NCBI GenBank assembly: GCA_045538195.1
Contig: JAZSRA010000085.1
Location: 1 to 64,000 of the forward strand
Source: SVTX01 sp045538195
Lineage (GTDB): Bacteria > Bacillota > Clostridia > Oscillospirales > CAG-272
Length of the DNA: 64,000 nucleotides
Direction: 5' to 3'
Below the pieces are notes generated by a model, which was not told where the DNA came from, did not search any database, and saw only the letters and a list, made by a program, of their open reading frames with translations. The position numbers and the translations under genes were made by a program. Of this stretch, positions 8,638 through 17,550 are shown piece by piece (within the stretch, counting starts at the first letter, position 1; every line of letters begins with the position of its first letter).

Positions 8638-9507
8638 ATGCAAATCACACATGCGCAGAGGGCGGCGGTCATAACCGAGGCGCTCCCCTATATACAGAAG
8701 TATAATAATAAGATCATTGTTGTGAAGTACGGCGGAAATGCTATGATAAACGACGATCTCAAAGAAGCGGTCATGGGAGATATTGTGCTTCTGTCGCTTA
8801 TCGGCATCAAGGTAGTGCTGGTACACGGCGGCGGTCCCGAGATCACCGAGATGCTTTCAAAGGTCGGCAAGCAGAGCGAGTTTATCGAAGGACTCCGCGT
8901 CACCGACAAGGAGACCGTAGACATCGTGCAGATGGTGCTTGCGGGTAAGATCAATAAAAATCTTGTCAATCTCCTTGAGAACAAGGGCGGTAAGGCTATA
9001 GGTCTTTCGGGCATCGACGGCCATATGATCAAGGCTGAAATGCTTGACAACGTACACGGCTACGTTGGCGAGATAACTGATGTTAATGTTACGCCTATTC
9101 TTGATTGCCTTGAAAAGGGATATATCCCCGTAATTTCTACCGTTGGCTACGACTGCGACGGTAATACCTACAATATCAACGCGGACACTGCCGCGGCAAG
9201 GATCGCGGGCGAGCTGAAAGCTGAAAGTCTTATCTCTATGACCGATATTGACGGAATACTGCGTGATAAGAACGACCCATCCACGCTGATCTCCAAAATT
9301 CAGGTCAGTGAAGCTCCCCAGCTTATGAAAGAGGGCATAATCAGCGGCGGAATGATACCCAAGGTCAACTGTTGCATTGAGGCTATACGCCGCGGAGTGC
9401 ATAAGGTCTTTATTATCGACGGCAGGATTCCTCATTCAATTCTTATTGAGGTTCTGACCGACGCGGGTATCGGAACTATGTTTGTTAGCGGAAGTAAGAT
9501 AAAATGA
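8638..9507 (+). CDS. argB: Acetylglutamate kinase
   Basis: About 289 residues from ATG 8638. It phosphorylates N-acetylglutamate with ATP; in many bacteria with the cyclic pathway this enzyme is feedback inhibited by arginine. The N-terminal MQITHAQRAAVITEAL helix resembles the extra helix of arginine-sensitive NAGKs. VVKYGGNAM and LVHGGGPEI form the nucleotide and substrate glycine loops. A GTG at 8590 would add 16 residues encoded by a leader palindrome and is rejected, although the ribosome site before 8638 is poor (TTTGGA). The stop overlaps the argD start. Confidence 0.94.
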   Translation: MQITHAQRAAVITEALPYIQKYNNKIIVVKYGGNAMINDDLKEAVMGDIVLLSLIGIKVVLVHGGGPEITEMLSKVGKQSEFIEGLRVTDKETVDIVQMVLAGKINKNLVNLLENKGGKAIGLSGIDGHMIKAEMLDNVHGYVGEITDVNVTPILDCLEKGYIPVISTVGYDCDGNTYNINADTAAARIAGELKAESLISMTDIDGILRDKNDPSTLISKIQVSEAPQLMKEGIISGGMIPKVNCCIEAIRRGVHKVFIIDGRIPHSILIEVLTDAGIGTMFVSGSKIK

Positions 9508-10667
9508 AAAATATAAAAGAGCTTGATAAAGAATACGTAGCGCCGACATACGGCCGTTTTCCTCTGGCGCTTACGTCGGGAAAGGGATCGCGTGTCTTTG
9601 ACGACGAGGGAAAAGAGTATATCGACCTCGGCACGGGAATAGCCGTAAATACGTTCGGAATTGCTGACGACGAGTGGATCGCGGCGGTCACCGACCAATT
9701 GGGCAGAATCCAGCATACAAGTAACCTCTATTACAGCGAGCCTTGCGCGGTCTTGGCGCAGATGCTTTGCGATAGAACGGGAATGAAAAAGGTATTTTTC
9801 TCCAACTCCGGTGCAGAAGCCAACGAGTGCGCAATCAAGGCGGCGAGAAAATGGGGAGAGATCAATAAGGGCGCGGAATACACCACTATTATCACCTTGA
9901 AGGATAGCTTCCACGGTCGAACCATCACCACCCTTGCGGCAACGGGACAGGACGTGTTCCATAAGGACTTTTTGCCCCTTACGGAGGGCTTCGTTCACGC
10001 AGAGGCTAACAATATCGACGACGTGAAGCGACTTGCCGAGGAAAACAAGTGTTGCGCCGTTATGTTTGAATCAGTTCAGGGCGAGGGCGGCGTTCTTCCT
10101 CTCCAAAAGGATTTTGTTGACGGTCTTGTAGCAGTTGCAAAAGAGAAAGATCTGCTCCTTATCGCCGACGAGGTGCAGACGGGTAACGGAAGGACGGGAA
10201 AGCTTTACGGATATATGAATTTCGCAATTCAACCCGATCTCGTCAGTACCGCAAAGGGCCTTGGAGGCGGTCTGCCCATCGGAGCAACTATGTTTGGCGA
10301 AAAGGTTCAGGATGTTCTCGGTGCTGGTATGCACGGTTCTACCTTTGGAGGCAACCCCGTTTCCTGCGCGGGAGCGATCAGTATCCTTTCGCGAATCGAC
10401 GAAAAGCTGCTTTCGGAGGTCAGAGAAAAAAGCGATTATATTTTCTCCGCTCTTGGCTGTGCCGAGGGTGTAAAGAGTGTCAGCGGAATGGGCTTTATGA
10501 TAGGCGTTGAGACCGAAAAGGACGCGAGCGAGGTCATTACCGCTTGCCGAGAGAATGGAGTCCTCGTCATTAAGGCTAAAAATAAGGTCAGACTTCTCCC
10601 CGCGCTTAACATCCCTATGGCAGATCTTGAAAAAGCAATAACAGTTCTGAAAAACGCGCTGAAATAA
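9504..10667 (+). CDS. argD: Acetylornithine aminotransferase
   Basis: 387 residues, class-III PLP aminotransferase. It converts N-acetylglutamate semialdehyde to N-acetylornithine with glutamate as donor. Visible signatures are FFSNSGAEANECAIKAARKW, LIADEVQTGNGRTGKL with the PLP-contacting Asp, and STAKGLGGGLPIGA containing the Schiff-base Lys. It overlaps argB by four bases (ATGA), indicating translational coupling. Followed by a 170-base gap with palindromes before argF. Confidence 0.95.
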   Translation: MKNIKELDKEYVAPTYGRFPLALTSGKGSRVFDDEGKEYIDLGTGIAVNTFGIADDEWIAAVTDQLGRIQHTSNLYYSEPCAVLAQMLCDRTGMKKVFFSNSGAEANECAIKAARKWGEINKGAEYTTIITLKDSFHGRTITTLAATGQDVFHKDFLPLTEGFVHAEANNIDDVKRLAEENKCCAVMFESVQGEGGVLPLQKDFVDGLVAVAKEKDLLLIADEVQTGNGRTGKLYGYMNFAIQPDLVSTAKGLGGGLPIGATMFGEKVQDVLGAGMHGSTFGGNPVSCAGAISILSRIDEKLLSEVREKSDYIFSALGCAEGVKSVSGMGFMIGVETEKDASEVITACRENGVLVIKAKNKVRLLPALNIPMADLEKAITVLKNALK

Positions 10668-10734
10668 TATTTTAATAACGATTTAGTATTACTTTCAACC
10701 CGATAGAAGATATATTTTGTAACAAATCATCCCT

Positions 10735-10812
10735 ATTTTCAAGGATAAGCAGTCAGCTTTGTCTACTATCCTTGGGAAAGTTCTTTTGCTTCTTTTCTTT
10801 CAAGAAAAGAAG
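10735..10812. repeat. Paired hairpins in the argF leader
   Basis: CAAGGATA near 10740 pairs with TATCCTTG near 10767, then the words GGGAAAGTTCTTTTGC lead into CTTCTTTTCTT (10789-10799), loop TC, AAGAAAAGAAG (10802-10812), a perfect 11-bp stem. The same GGAAAGTTCTTTTGC word followed by a CTTTTCTT/AAGAAAAG hairpin precedes trmK at 30.2 kb. Confidence 0.75.
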
Positions 10813-10839
10813 AGAAAAAATAAAGAAGGAACACTAACT

Positions 10840-11742
10840 ATGAAACATCTGCTTAAGCTTTCCGACTGGTCGGAAAAAGAAATTATTGAGACCTTGAACC
10901 TTGCCGATCAGCTGAAATTCGAGAAGAAGAACGGCATAGAGCATCACCATCTTAAGGGCAAGACACTGGGTATGGTATTCCAAAAATCGTCTACCAGAAC
11001 CCGTGTGTCCTTTGAGGTCGGAATGTACGACCTTGGCGGTTCGGCGCTCTTTCTTTCATCCCGTGACCTTCAGATCGGTCGCGGAGAGCCTGTGGAGGAC
11101 ACCGCTCGCGTGCTTTCACGCTACCTTGACGGTATTATGATCCGCACCTTCGCTCAGGAGGAGGTTGAAACGCTTGCCAAGGTGGGAAGCATCCCGATCA
11201 TCAACGGTCTTACCGATTACTGCCACCCCTGCCAAGTCTTAGCCGATCTTATGACAATTCGCGAACATAGAGGCGTGCTTAAGGGCAATAAGCTGGTCTA
11301 TATCGGTGACGGAAACAATATGGCGAACTCGCTTATCGTCGGCGGTATCAAGACGGGAATGGAGGTTGCCGTCGCTTGTCCCGAGGGCTACACCCCTGAC
11401 GCAGAGATAATGAAATGGGCAACGGAGAACGGTAAGTTCACTTGGACAACAGACGTTCTTGAAGCCGCAAAGGATGCAGACGTACTCTATACCGACGTTT
11501 GGGCGTCGATGGGTCAGGAATCCGAGGCAGAGGAGAGAAAGAAGATATTCAAGGGCTATCAGATCAACGATGCCGTTATGGCAGTCGCAAAGCCCGACGC
11601 TATGGTGCTTCACTGTCTCCCCGCGCACCGTGAGGAGGAGATCACCGCAAAGGTATTCGAGGCTCATGCCGACGAGATCTTCGACGAAGCGGAGAACCGT
11701 CTCCACGCGCAGAAGGCAGTTCTGGTTAAGTGTATGAAGTAA
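10840..11742 (+). CDS. argF: Ornithine carbamoyltransferase
   Basis: 300 residues. It makes citrulline from ornithine and carbamoyl phosphate as a cytoplasmic trimer. The carbamoyl-phosphate loop SSTRTRVSFE lies near residue 48, the HPCQVLADL motif near residue 127, and the ornithine-binding HCLPAHR with catalytic Cys near residue 262. The upstream TTG at 10759 would add 27 residues coded by leader hairpins and is rejected; the ATG at 10840 has AAGGA about nine bases upstream. Last gene of the cluster. Carbamoyl-phosphate synthase genes are not in the window. Confidence 0.96.
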   Translation: MKHLLKLSDWSEKEIIETLNLADQLKFEKKNGIEHHHLKGKTLGMVFQKSSTRTRVSFEVGMYDLGGSALFLSSRDLQIGRGEPVEDTARVLSRYLDGIMIRTFAQEEVETLAKVGSIPIINGLTDYCHPCQVLADLMTIREHRGVLKGNKLVYIGDGNNMANSLIVGGIKTGMEVAVACPEGYTPDAEIMKWATENGKFTWTTDVLEAAKDADVLYTDVWASMGQESEAEERKKIFKGYQINDAVMAVAKPDAMVLHCLPAHREEEITAKVFEAHADEIFDEAENRLHAQKAVLVKCMK

Positions 11743-11752
11743 TATTTCTATC

Positions 11753-11785
11753 AAAAGGAAGTCTTATTTAAAGTCTTCCTTTTTT
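11753..11785 (+). terminator. Intrinsic terminator of the arginine cluster
   Basis: AAAAGGAAG at 11753-11761 pairs with CTTCCTTTT at 11775-11783, continuing into a run of T. It lies about ten bases after the argF stop. Confidence 0.8.
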
Positions 11786-11832
11786 GTAATGCAAAAGCAG
11801 TGTGACTTGATCACAGAACGGCAAAAATAATA

Positions 11833-11861
11833 TTGACTTTGTTTGTGGAGTAAGGTATAAT
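11833..11861 (+). promoter_or_regulatory. Promoter of the ZIP transporter gene
   Basis: TTGACT at 11833-11838, a 17-base spacer and TATAAT at 11856-11861, about 40 bases before the start codon. Confidence 0.8.
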
Positions 11862-11900
11862 TGTATTAGATTAAAGAAATCAAAGCAGGGAGGTTTTTCT

Positions 11901-12668
11901 ATGGATATGGTAATTTTGACCGCCTTGGGTGTTGGCGGAGCCACGGTCGTGGGGGCGGTCATAGGATTTATATTTAAGAGAATTTCACACAGATTCAGCG
12001 ATATAGTGCTGGCTTTTGCAGCAGGTGTTATGCTTGCGGCGGCGGTGATTGGACTTATAATCCCGTCCTTGGAACATGGAGAGAAATTCGGTACGCCTCT
12101 GTCTCTGCTTATGACGGTGGCAGGAGTTTTTGCGGGTGCGCTTTGTCTCAATCTGATCGATAAGCTGGTACCTCACCTGCATAAAATGGTTGGAACAGAT
12201 ATTGAGGATCATCAAAATAACGCAAAGGCAAGTAAGGTTTTGCTTTTCGTAATGGCGATAGCAATACACAATCTGCCCGAGGGAATAGCGGCGGGCGTTG
12301 GATTCGGTTCGGGAAATACGAACGAGGCGCTTCTGATCGCGGGCGGTATTGCTCTGCAGAATATCCCCGAGGGAATGGTAATAATCGCCCCTATGCTTGC
12401 GGCGGGAGTTAAACCGAGACGAACCTTTCTTATCGCCCTCGGTACGGGACTTGTGGAGGTGGTTGGAACGCTCCTCGGATATTTTGCGGTCAGTATCTCG
12501 GCGGCGATACTGCCATTCGCTCTGGCGTTTGCGGGCGGCACGATGCTCTACGTTATCAGCGACGAGATGATCCCTGAGACCCATGCCCACGGAAGCGAGA
12601 GGGGAGCAACGTATTCACTGCTTATCGGTTTCTGTCTGATGCTCGTTTTCGACGTGCTTCTCGGTTGA
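11901..12668 (+). CDS. ZIP family divalent metal transporter
   Basis: 255 residues, almost entirely hydrophobic, with about eight membrane segments. ZIP proteins import zinc, manganese or iron into the cytoplasm. The two metal-site helices are recognisable: HNLPEGIAAGVGFG near residue 121 and QNIPEGMVI near residue 154. A loop between segments three and four contains His residues (PHLHKM). The start has AGGGAGG upstream. The gene is alone behind its own promoter. The metal cannot be decided from the sequence; ZupT-like broad specificity is likely. Confidence 0.88.
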   Translation: MDMVILTALGVGGATVVGAVIGFIFKRISHRFSDIVLAFAAGVMLAAAVIGLIIPSLEHGEKFGTPLSLLMTVAGVFAGALCLNLIDKLVPHLHKMVGTDIEDHQNNAKASKVLLFVMAIAIHNLPEGIAAGVGFGSGNTNEALLIAGGIALQNIPEGMVIIAPMLAAGVKPRRTFLIALGTGLVEVVGTLLGYFAVSISAAILPFALAFAGGTMLYVISDEMIPETHAHGSERGATYSLLIGFCLMLVFDVLLG

Positions 12669-12746
12669 TTTCTCCCTTTTGTGAAAAATAACGATAAAAA
12701 ACCGACTGAAAACGTCGCTTTTCTACGCATTTTTTGTAAGTTTTTC

Positions 12747-12775
12747 TTGACAGAGACACAAGAAAATAGTATAAT
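12747..12775 (+). promoter_or_regulatory. Consensus promoter of purC
   Basis: TTGACA at 12747-12752, 17-base spacer, TATAAT at 12770-12775. A leader of roughly 65 bases follows, with no purine riboswitch core that I can recognise. Confidence 0.85.
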
Positions 12776-12846
12776 AATAGAGTAATATTTTCGGTACCGT
12801 AAATTAACGGACACCCTACGGATATCCGAGGGAAAAAGGAGTAATT

Positions 12847-13545
12847 ATGAATCTGCTTTACAAAGGTAAAACAAAAGACGTTTACGCGCTTGACAACGGC
12901 AATGTTCTCCTTAAGTTCAAGGACGACTGCACGGGAAAAGACGGCGTGTTTGATCCCGGTGAGAACAGCGTAGGACTTACCATCGATGGTATAGGCAAGG
13001 CTAATCTTCAGACCTCTATATACTACTTCGAGCTTTGCAAGAAGGCAGGCATTAAGACCCATTACGTCTCCGCTGACGTTGAAAACGCTACCATGGAGGT
13101 TCTTCCCGCAGAGTGCTTCGGTAAGGACAAGGGCGGTAACGGACTTGAAGTCATTTGCCGTCTTATAGCAACCGGTAGCTTTATCCGTCGTTACGGCGAG
13201 TACATCAAGAACGGCACTCCTCTTGAGGGCGGCTACGTTGAGTGTACCTTCAAGAATGATGAGAAGGGTGACCCGCTGGTTACCGGCGAAGGTCTCGTAG
13301 CTCTCGGAATTATGACTCCCGAGATGTTTGAGAGCCTTAAAGCTCAGACCCTTGCTATCACTAAGATCGTTGCCGACGACTTAAAGACCCTCGGCCTTGA
13401 CCTCTGGGACATCAAGTTTGAGTTCGGTTACAACAACGGCGAAGTAATCCTCATCGACGAGATCGCATCGGGCAATATGAGAGTTTACAAGGGCAACGAA
13501 ATCGTTGATCCCGTTGAACTCACCAAGATAATTAACAATAGATAA
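12847..13545 (+). CDS. purC: SAICAR synthetase
   Basis: 232 residues, the typical length of single-domain PurC. It links aspartate to CAIR with ATP in purine synthesis. The N-terminal LLYKGKTKDVYA is the family start with the ATP-binding GKxKxVY motif; LIATGSFIRR and the C-terminal DIKFEFGY and DEIASGNMRV match conserved blocks. AAGGAG precedes the ATG. No other purine gene is near, so it is isolated from the usual pur operon. The gene is followed by an exceptionally long perfect palindrome. Confidence 0.94.
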   Translation: MNLLYKGKTKDVYALDNGNVLLKFKDDCTGKDGVFDPGENSVGLTIDGIGKANLQTSIYYFELCKKAGIKTHYVSADVENATMEVLPAECFGKDKGGNGLEVICRLIATGSFIRRYGEYIKNGTPLEGGYVECTFKNDEKGDPLVTGEGLVALGIMTPEMFESLKAQTLAITKIVADDLKTLGLDLWDIKFEFGYNNGEVILIDEIASGNMRVYKGNEIVDPVELTKIINNR

Positions 13546-13555
13546 GAATTTTGAA

Positions 13556-13605
13556 TATGGGGGAAGGGGAAAACTTCTTGAAAGAAGTTTTCCCCTTCCC
13601 CCATA
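13556..13605. repeat. Perfect 24-bp palindrome downstream of purC
   Basis: Positions 13556-13579 are the exact reverse complement of 13582-13605, with a two-base loop GA. The arms are G-rich then A-rich on one side. The following bases to 13640 (CCCCCAACCC, then CTTTTCAAGAACTTCCC) are the reverse orientation of the AAGTTCTTGAAAAGGG word seen with other leader hairpins, so this is an inverted member of that family. It could also terminate purC transcription. Confidence 0.88.
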
Positions 13606-13717
13606 CCCCCAACCCTTTTCAAGAACTTCCCAAAAGAAATATATTATCTGTCAATATTGCTTTTTGCACTGAAATGTGATATACTGTAATAAAATAAGAT
13701 AGAAGGAGGGAAGACTT

Positions 13718-14596
13718 GTGAAATATCTTGAAAGCTTTACGCTGGCAAGTGAGAGGGAAGAGATAGATTATTTATGGAGCTTCGGCAAGACCGATATGCA
13801 ATGCTATTCCCAGACCAACGTCTATCCCTTCAAGATCTTTCCGCAAAAAGGACTTGACCGCCTTGATTTTGAGCCGATCACAATAATCTACGGCGGCAAC
13901 GGTTCGGGAAAATCTACGATCCTCAATCTGATCGCCGAAAAGCTTGGCATAGAGAGGAAAGCGCCCTTCAATAATACACCCTTTATCGAGGAATATCTGA
14001 ATTTTTGCGACTATGAGCTTGCATACGGCAAAAACGTTCCAAAAGGAAGTAAGATCATTACAAGTGACGGCGTTTTCGATTCTTTGCTTGACATTCGTGC
14101 CATAAATGAGGGGGTAGACCGTCGCCGCGAATCGCTTTTTGAGGAATATGACCGAAGCCGAGAGCAGACTTATCTGCTCCGCGACCTTAACGATCTTGAG
14201 GAGTTCAAGCGGAGAAATGAGAGCAAAAGACGCACCAAATCCGATTACGTATCGCGCCGACTGCCTCGGGAGATTGACGGAAGATCAAACGGAGAGACCG
14301 CATTTTTGTATTTCACAAAACAGATCGAGGAAAACGCGCTCTATCTACTCGATGAGCCTGAAAACAGCCTGTCGGCAAAATTGCAGGAAAAGCTGCGACA
14401 GTTCATAGAGGACTCGGTCAGATTTTACGGATGTCAGTTTATAATATCCACCCATTCGCCCTTTTTGCTTTCCATGAAAGGAGCAAAGGTCTACGATCTC
14501 GATTCAATTCCCGTCACGGCAAAAAAATGGACCGAGCTTGAAAACGTAAGGATATATCACGAGTTTTTCGAGGCTCACAGAGACGAATTTAAATAA
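13718..14596 (+). CDS. Solitary AAA/ABC-type ATPase
   Basis: 292 residues with a GTG start at 13718 behind GAAGGAGGG. Domain order is that of ABC-type ATPases acting without a transporter: Walker A GGNGSGKST near residue 63, a signature-like SNGETAFLYF near residue 189, Walker B LYLLDEPENSLS near 209, and the H-loop STHSPF near 245. Such proteins often act on nucleic acid or with partner nucleases, but no partner is adjacent. It is followed by a phosphatase gene with a 14-base gap, so the two may be co-transcribed. Biological role unknown. Confidence 0.8.
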   Translation: MKYLESFTLASEREEIDYLWSFGKTDMQCYSQTNVYPFKIFPQKGLDRLDFEPITIIYGGNGSGKSTILNLIAEKLGIERKAPFNNTPFIEEYLNFCDYELAYGKNVPKGSKIITSDGVFDSLLDIRAINEGVDRRRESLFEEYDRSREQTYLLRDLNDLEEFKRRNESKRRTKSDYVSRRLPREIDGRSNGETAFLYFTKQIEENALYLLDEPENSLSAKLQEKLRQFIEDSVRFYGCQFIISTHSPFLLSMKGAKVYDLDSIPVTAKKWTELENVRIYHEFFEAHRDEFK

Positions 14597-14610
14597 AAAT
14601 AAGAGAATAT

Positions 14611-15078
14611 ATGTATAAAATAATGTTTGTATGCCACGGCAACATCTGTCGCAGTCCGATGGCTGAATTTATTTTCAAAAAAATGATAACCGAGAGAGAT
14701 CTCGCACACAAATATTCGGTTGCGTCAAGTGCCACAAGCACCGAGGAAATATGGGGGGGCGTGGGAAATCCGGTCTATCCTCCCGCTCGTGCCGAGCTGA
14801 AAAAACACGGTATCGATTGCAGCGGCAAAAGAGCGGTTCAGCTTAAAAAGTCTGACTATGAAAAATACGATCTTTTTGTCGGTATGGATAGCCGAAACAT
14901 CGCCAATATGCAAAGAATGCTTGGTGGAGACCCCGAAAATAAGATCCGCAAGCTAATGAACTACACTGCCCGCGGCGGTGATGTTGCCGATCCTTGGTAC
15001 ACCGACCGTTTTGAAGTGGCATATCGCGACATATACGACGGTTGTGCCGCATTGCTTGACACGCTTGAGAATACTTGA
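14611..15078 (+). CDS. Low-molecular-weight protein-tyrosine phosphatase
   Basis: 155 residues. The phosphate-binding loop VCHGNICRSPMAE sits at residues 7-19 with nucleophilic Cys8 and Arg14, and the general-acid Asp lies in VADPWYTD near residue 125, exactly the LMW-PTP layout. Family members remove phosphate from protein tyrosine or arginine residues. The ribosome site is weak; coupling to the preceding ATPase gene is likely. Substrate unknown. Confidence 0.93.
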   Translation: MYKIMFVCHGNICRSPMAEFIFKKMITERDLAHKYSVASSATSTEEIWGGVGNPVYPPARAELKKHGIDCSGKRAVQLKKSDYEKYDLFVGMDSRNIANMQRMLGGDPENKIRKLMNYTARGGDVADPWYTDRFEVAYRDIYDGCAALLDTLENT

Positions 15079-15133
15079 ATAGAATACAAATAGAAAACGC
15101 TCTGCCAACCAAGCAGAGCCGAAAGGAGCCTAT

Positions 15134-15751
15134 ATGAAACTACTTATTATCAACGGAAGTCCCAAGAACAACGGCAATACCGCCCGCGCGCTTGCCGAGG
15201 CGGAGGCGATCTTCGCCGCAGAGGGAATTGAGATCGAAAATATCCACGTAGGAAAAGAAATGATCCGCGGTTGTATTGCTTGTCAGGCTTGCAAAAAGAT
15301 GGGGAAATGCTCTATCGACGATCTCGTAAACGAGGTCGCTCCAAAGCTTGAGGCGTGCGACGGAATACTTATCGGTAGTCCCGTCCACTATGCCGCTCCC
15401 TCGGCGACCCTTGTTGCTTTCCTTGACAGACTTTTTTACAGTACCAAGTTTGACAAGAGAATGAAGGTCGGCGCGGCAATAGTTGTTGCTCGCCGCGGAG
15501 GTTGCTCGTCTGCGTTTGACCAGCTTAATAAATATTTCACTATCAGCGGAATGGCTATGGCGACCAGCCAGTATTGGAACAGTATCCACGGAGCGATTCC
15601 CGGTGAGGTCGAGAACGACCCCGAGGGTCTCCAGACGATGCGAACCCTTGCCCACAATATGGTCTTTTTGATGAAGTCTATCGCCCTCGGTAAGGAAAAA
15701 TACGGTCTGCCTGAAAGAGAAAAGCCCGCAAGGACGAATTTTGTGAGATAA
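15134..15751 (+). CDS. Flavodoxin-fold NAD(P)H-dependent reductase with Cys cluster
   Basis: 205 residues. The start LLIINGSPKNNGNTARAL is the FMN phosphate-binding loop of the NADPH-dependent FMN reductase/iron-sulfur flavoprotein group. GCIACQACKKMGKC around residues 45-58 gives the compact CxxCxxC...C motif that holds an iron-sulfur cluster in ISF proteins. GSPVHYAAPSATL near 83 is the second flavin loop. AAGGAG precedes the ATG. It probably passes electrons from NAD(P)H to an unknown acceptor in the anaerobic cytoplasm. Confidence 0.85.
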   Translation: MKLLIINGSPKNNGNTARALAEAEAIFAAEGIEIENIHVGKEMIRGCIACQACKKMGKCSIDDLVNEVAPKLEACDGILIGSPVHYAAPSATLVAFLDRLFYSTKFDKRMKVGAAIVVARRGGCSSAFDQLNKYFTISGMAMATSQYWNSIHGAIPGEVENDPEGLQTMRTLAHNMVFLMKSIALGKEKYGLPEREKPARTNFVR

Positions 15752-15903
15752 GGGGAAGCAGGGAACGCCATTTCCGCTTTTTTGAAAAAAGCTTGGCAAA
15801 AAACTTCCTGAATGATAGAAGAATTTACGGACGGTTTTGGTTTTCAAAAATTGGGCACCAATGCTTCCGCGATGTTAGAACAACTTGGATTATAACAAAA
15901 AAT

Positions 15904-17466
15904 ATGAAGAAGAACGGATTTAGATATATAAAAGAGACCTTGTTGCCCCTGCTCCTTTTCTCCCTCGTTACGGGAGTATTCACGGGCGCGGTCATCTTCC
16001 TTTTCAAAATAGCCTCGGGCGTGGTCGTTGATCTGTCGGTAGCGGTATTCGGCTTTGTTAGGAATGTCCCCGCATTTCTGCCTTTGCTTGTTGCAGGAGC
16101 GGCGCTGGTCGGACTTCTCGCGGCTATCATTCTCAAATATTTTCCAGATTGCCGCGGCGGTGGAATACCCAGCGCGATTGCGGCCCTTAGAGGTCAGGTG
16201 CCGATTCAAAAGATAATAAGCTTGCCGCTTATATTCGTGTCCTCGCTTCTGACCTATATTGGAGGAGTCCCACTTGGTACAGAGGGCCCCAGTGTGCAGA
16301 TGGGTACGCTTGTAGGCGGGTTGACCTCAAAATTTCTCGGCAGAAAGAACAGAGCGTGGCGTCGCTATGTTATGACCGGAGGAGCCTGCGCAGGCTTTGC
16401 GGCGGCTACGGGATCTCCCTTGACCGGTATATTTTTCGCCTTTGAGGAGGCGCACCGCCGATTTACTCCAATGATATTTATGGCGGCTTCACTGACTACG
16501 CTGTTTTCGTCGCTGACCATGGAGCTTTTATGCTTGGTGAGCGGAACGTCATCGAAGCTTTTCGGGTTTTCGATCAATTCGGTTATGCCCGTGCAGTATA
16601 TGTGGAGCGCGCTTGTTGTTGGTATCATATGCGGAATTGTAGCCATATTTTTTACGAAAACTTATAAACGAGTCGGCGAACTTCTTGAAAAATATGGCCG
16701 CAGGATCCCTTTCGTGTTGAGAATTGTCATCATATTTGTTGCGGTTTCTCTTGTCGGTGTCATTTCCGCGGAGCTTGTAGGAACGGGTCATCATCTTATC
16801 GAAGAGCTTGTGGACGGTTACGGCGTATGTTATATTTTGCTGATATATCTTCTCGTAAGAGTGATTCTGATTATGGTTGCCAATACACAGGGCATTACGG
16901 GAGGTCTTTTTATTCCGTCTCTTGCCATTGGAGCGATGATCGGCGCGCTTTGCGGAAAGGGACTTGTTGCGGCAGGCATTTTGCCCGATGAATACTACGT
17001 TATAACCGTAGTCATCGGTATGGTGTCGTTTCTTGCGGCGTCATCCCGCGTACCGATCACAGCACTCGCCTTTTCTCTTGAAGCACTTTCGGGTCTTTCA
17101 AATTTTCTCCCGATAGCAATAGGCGTGGCTATCGCCTTTGCCGTTATTGAAACCTTTGGCATCCATTCCTTCAACGACACCGTTATTGAAATGAAGATAG
17201 CGGATCGTAACCGCGGCAGAGAGATGATCGAGACCGAGGTCGAGCTTGTCGTGCAAAAGGATTCTTTTGTAATAGGACATGAGGTGCGCGACATACTCTG
17301 GCCTCCGCATTGCGTAATAGTTTCAATTATAAAGAACTCCGATGCGGGCGAAGGTCACATCGGACTTGCCGAAGGAGATCTGCTTTATGTCCACTACAGA
17401 ACCGCATATCCGGAATACACCGTCGAACGGCTTGAGGAGCTTGTGGGTAAACAGGATGAATTTTGA
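15904..17466 (+). CDS. ClC chloride channel/antiporter with C-terminal RCK_C domain
   Basis: About 520 residues from ATG 15904. The membrane part carries the ClC signatures GGGIPSA (chloride site, Ser), PLGTEGPSVQMG with the gating Glu, and GSPLTGIFFAFEEAHRRF. After the last helix, residues from about 440 to 520 form a TrkA_C/RCK_C ligand-binding domain (EVELVVQKDSFVIGHEVRDI) in place of the more usual CBS pair. It exchanges chloride, possibly for protons; the cytosolic domain may respond to a nucleotide or ion. The in-frame TTG at 15793 would add 37 hydrophilic residues and lacks a ribosome site, so I chose 15904, though its own ribosome site is weak too. Confidence 0.9.
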   Translation: MKKNGFRYIKETLLPLLLFSLVTGVFTGAVIFLFKIASGVVVDLSVAVFGFVRNVPAFLPLLVAGAALVGLLAAIILKYFPDCRGGGIPSAIAALRGQVPIQKIISLPLIFVSSLLTYIGGVPLGTEGPSVQMGTLVGGLTSKFLGRKNRAWRRYVMTGGACAGFAAATGSPLTGIFFAFEEAHRRFTPMIFMAASLTTLFSSLTMELLCLVSGTSSKLFGFSINSVMPVQYMWSALVVGIICGIVAIFFTKTYKRVGELLEKYGRRIPFVLRIVIIFVAVSLVGVISAELVGTGHHLIEELVDGYGVCYILLIYLLVRVILIMVANTQGITGGLFIPSLAIGAMIGALCGKGLVAAGILPDEYYVITVVIGMVSFLAASSRVPITALAFSLEALSGLSNFLPIAIGVAIAFAVIETFGIHSFNDTVIEMKIADRNRGREMIETEVELVVQKDSFVIGHEVRDILWPPHCVIVSIIKNSDAGEGHIGLAEGDLLYVHYRTAYPEYTVERLEELVGKQDEF

Positions 17467-17495
17467 TTATTAAAACACCTTAATATTAATAAATC

Positions 17496-17529
17496 TCCCG
17501 ATGGATTTTTATAGTCCGTCGGGAATTTT
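17496..17529 (+). terminator. Intrinsic terminator after the ClC gene
   Basis: TCCCGATGGA, loop, TCCGTCGGGA, then ATTTTTCG: a ten-pair stem with one G-T pair followed by a T-run. Confidence 0.8.
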
Positions 17530-17550
17530 TCGCAATTATTGCAAAAGCTA

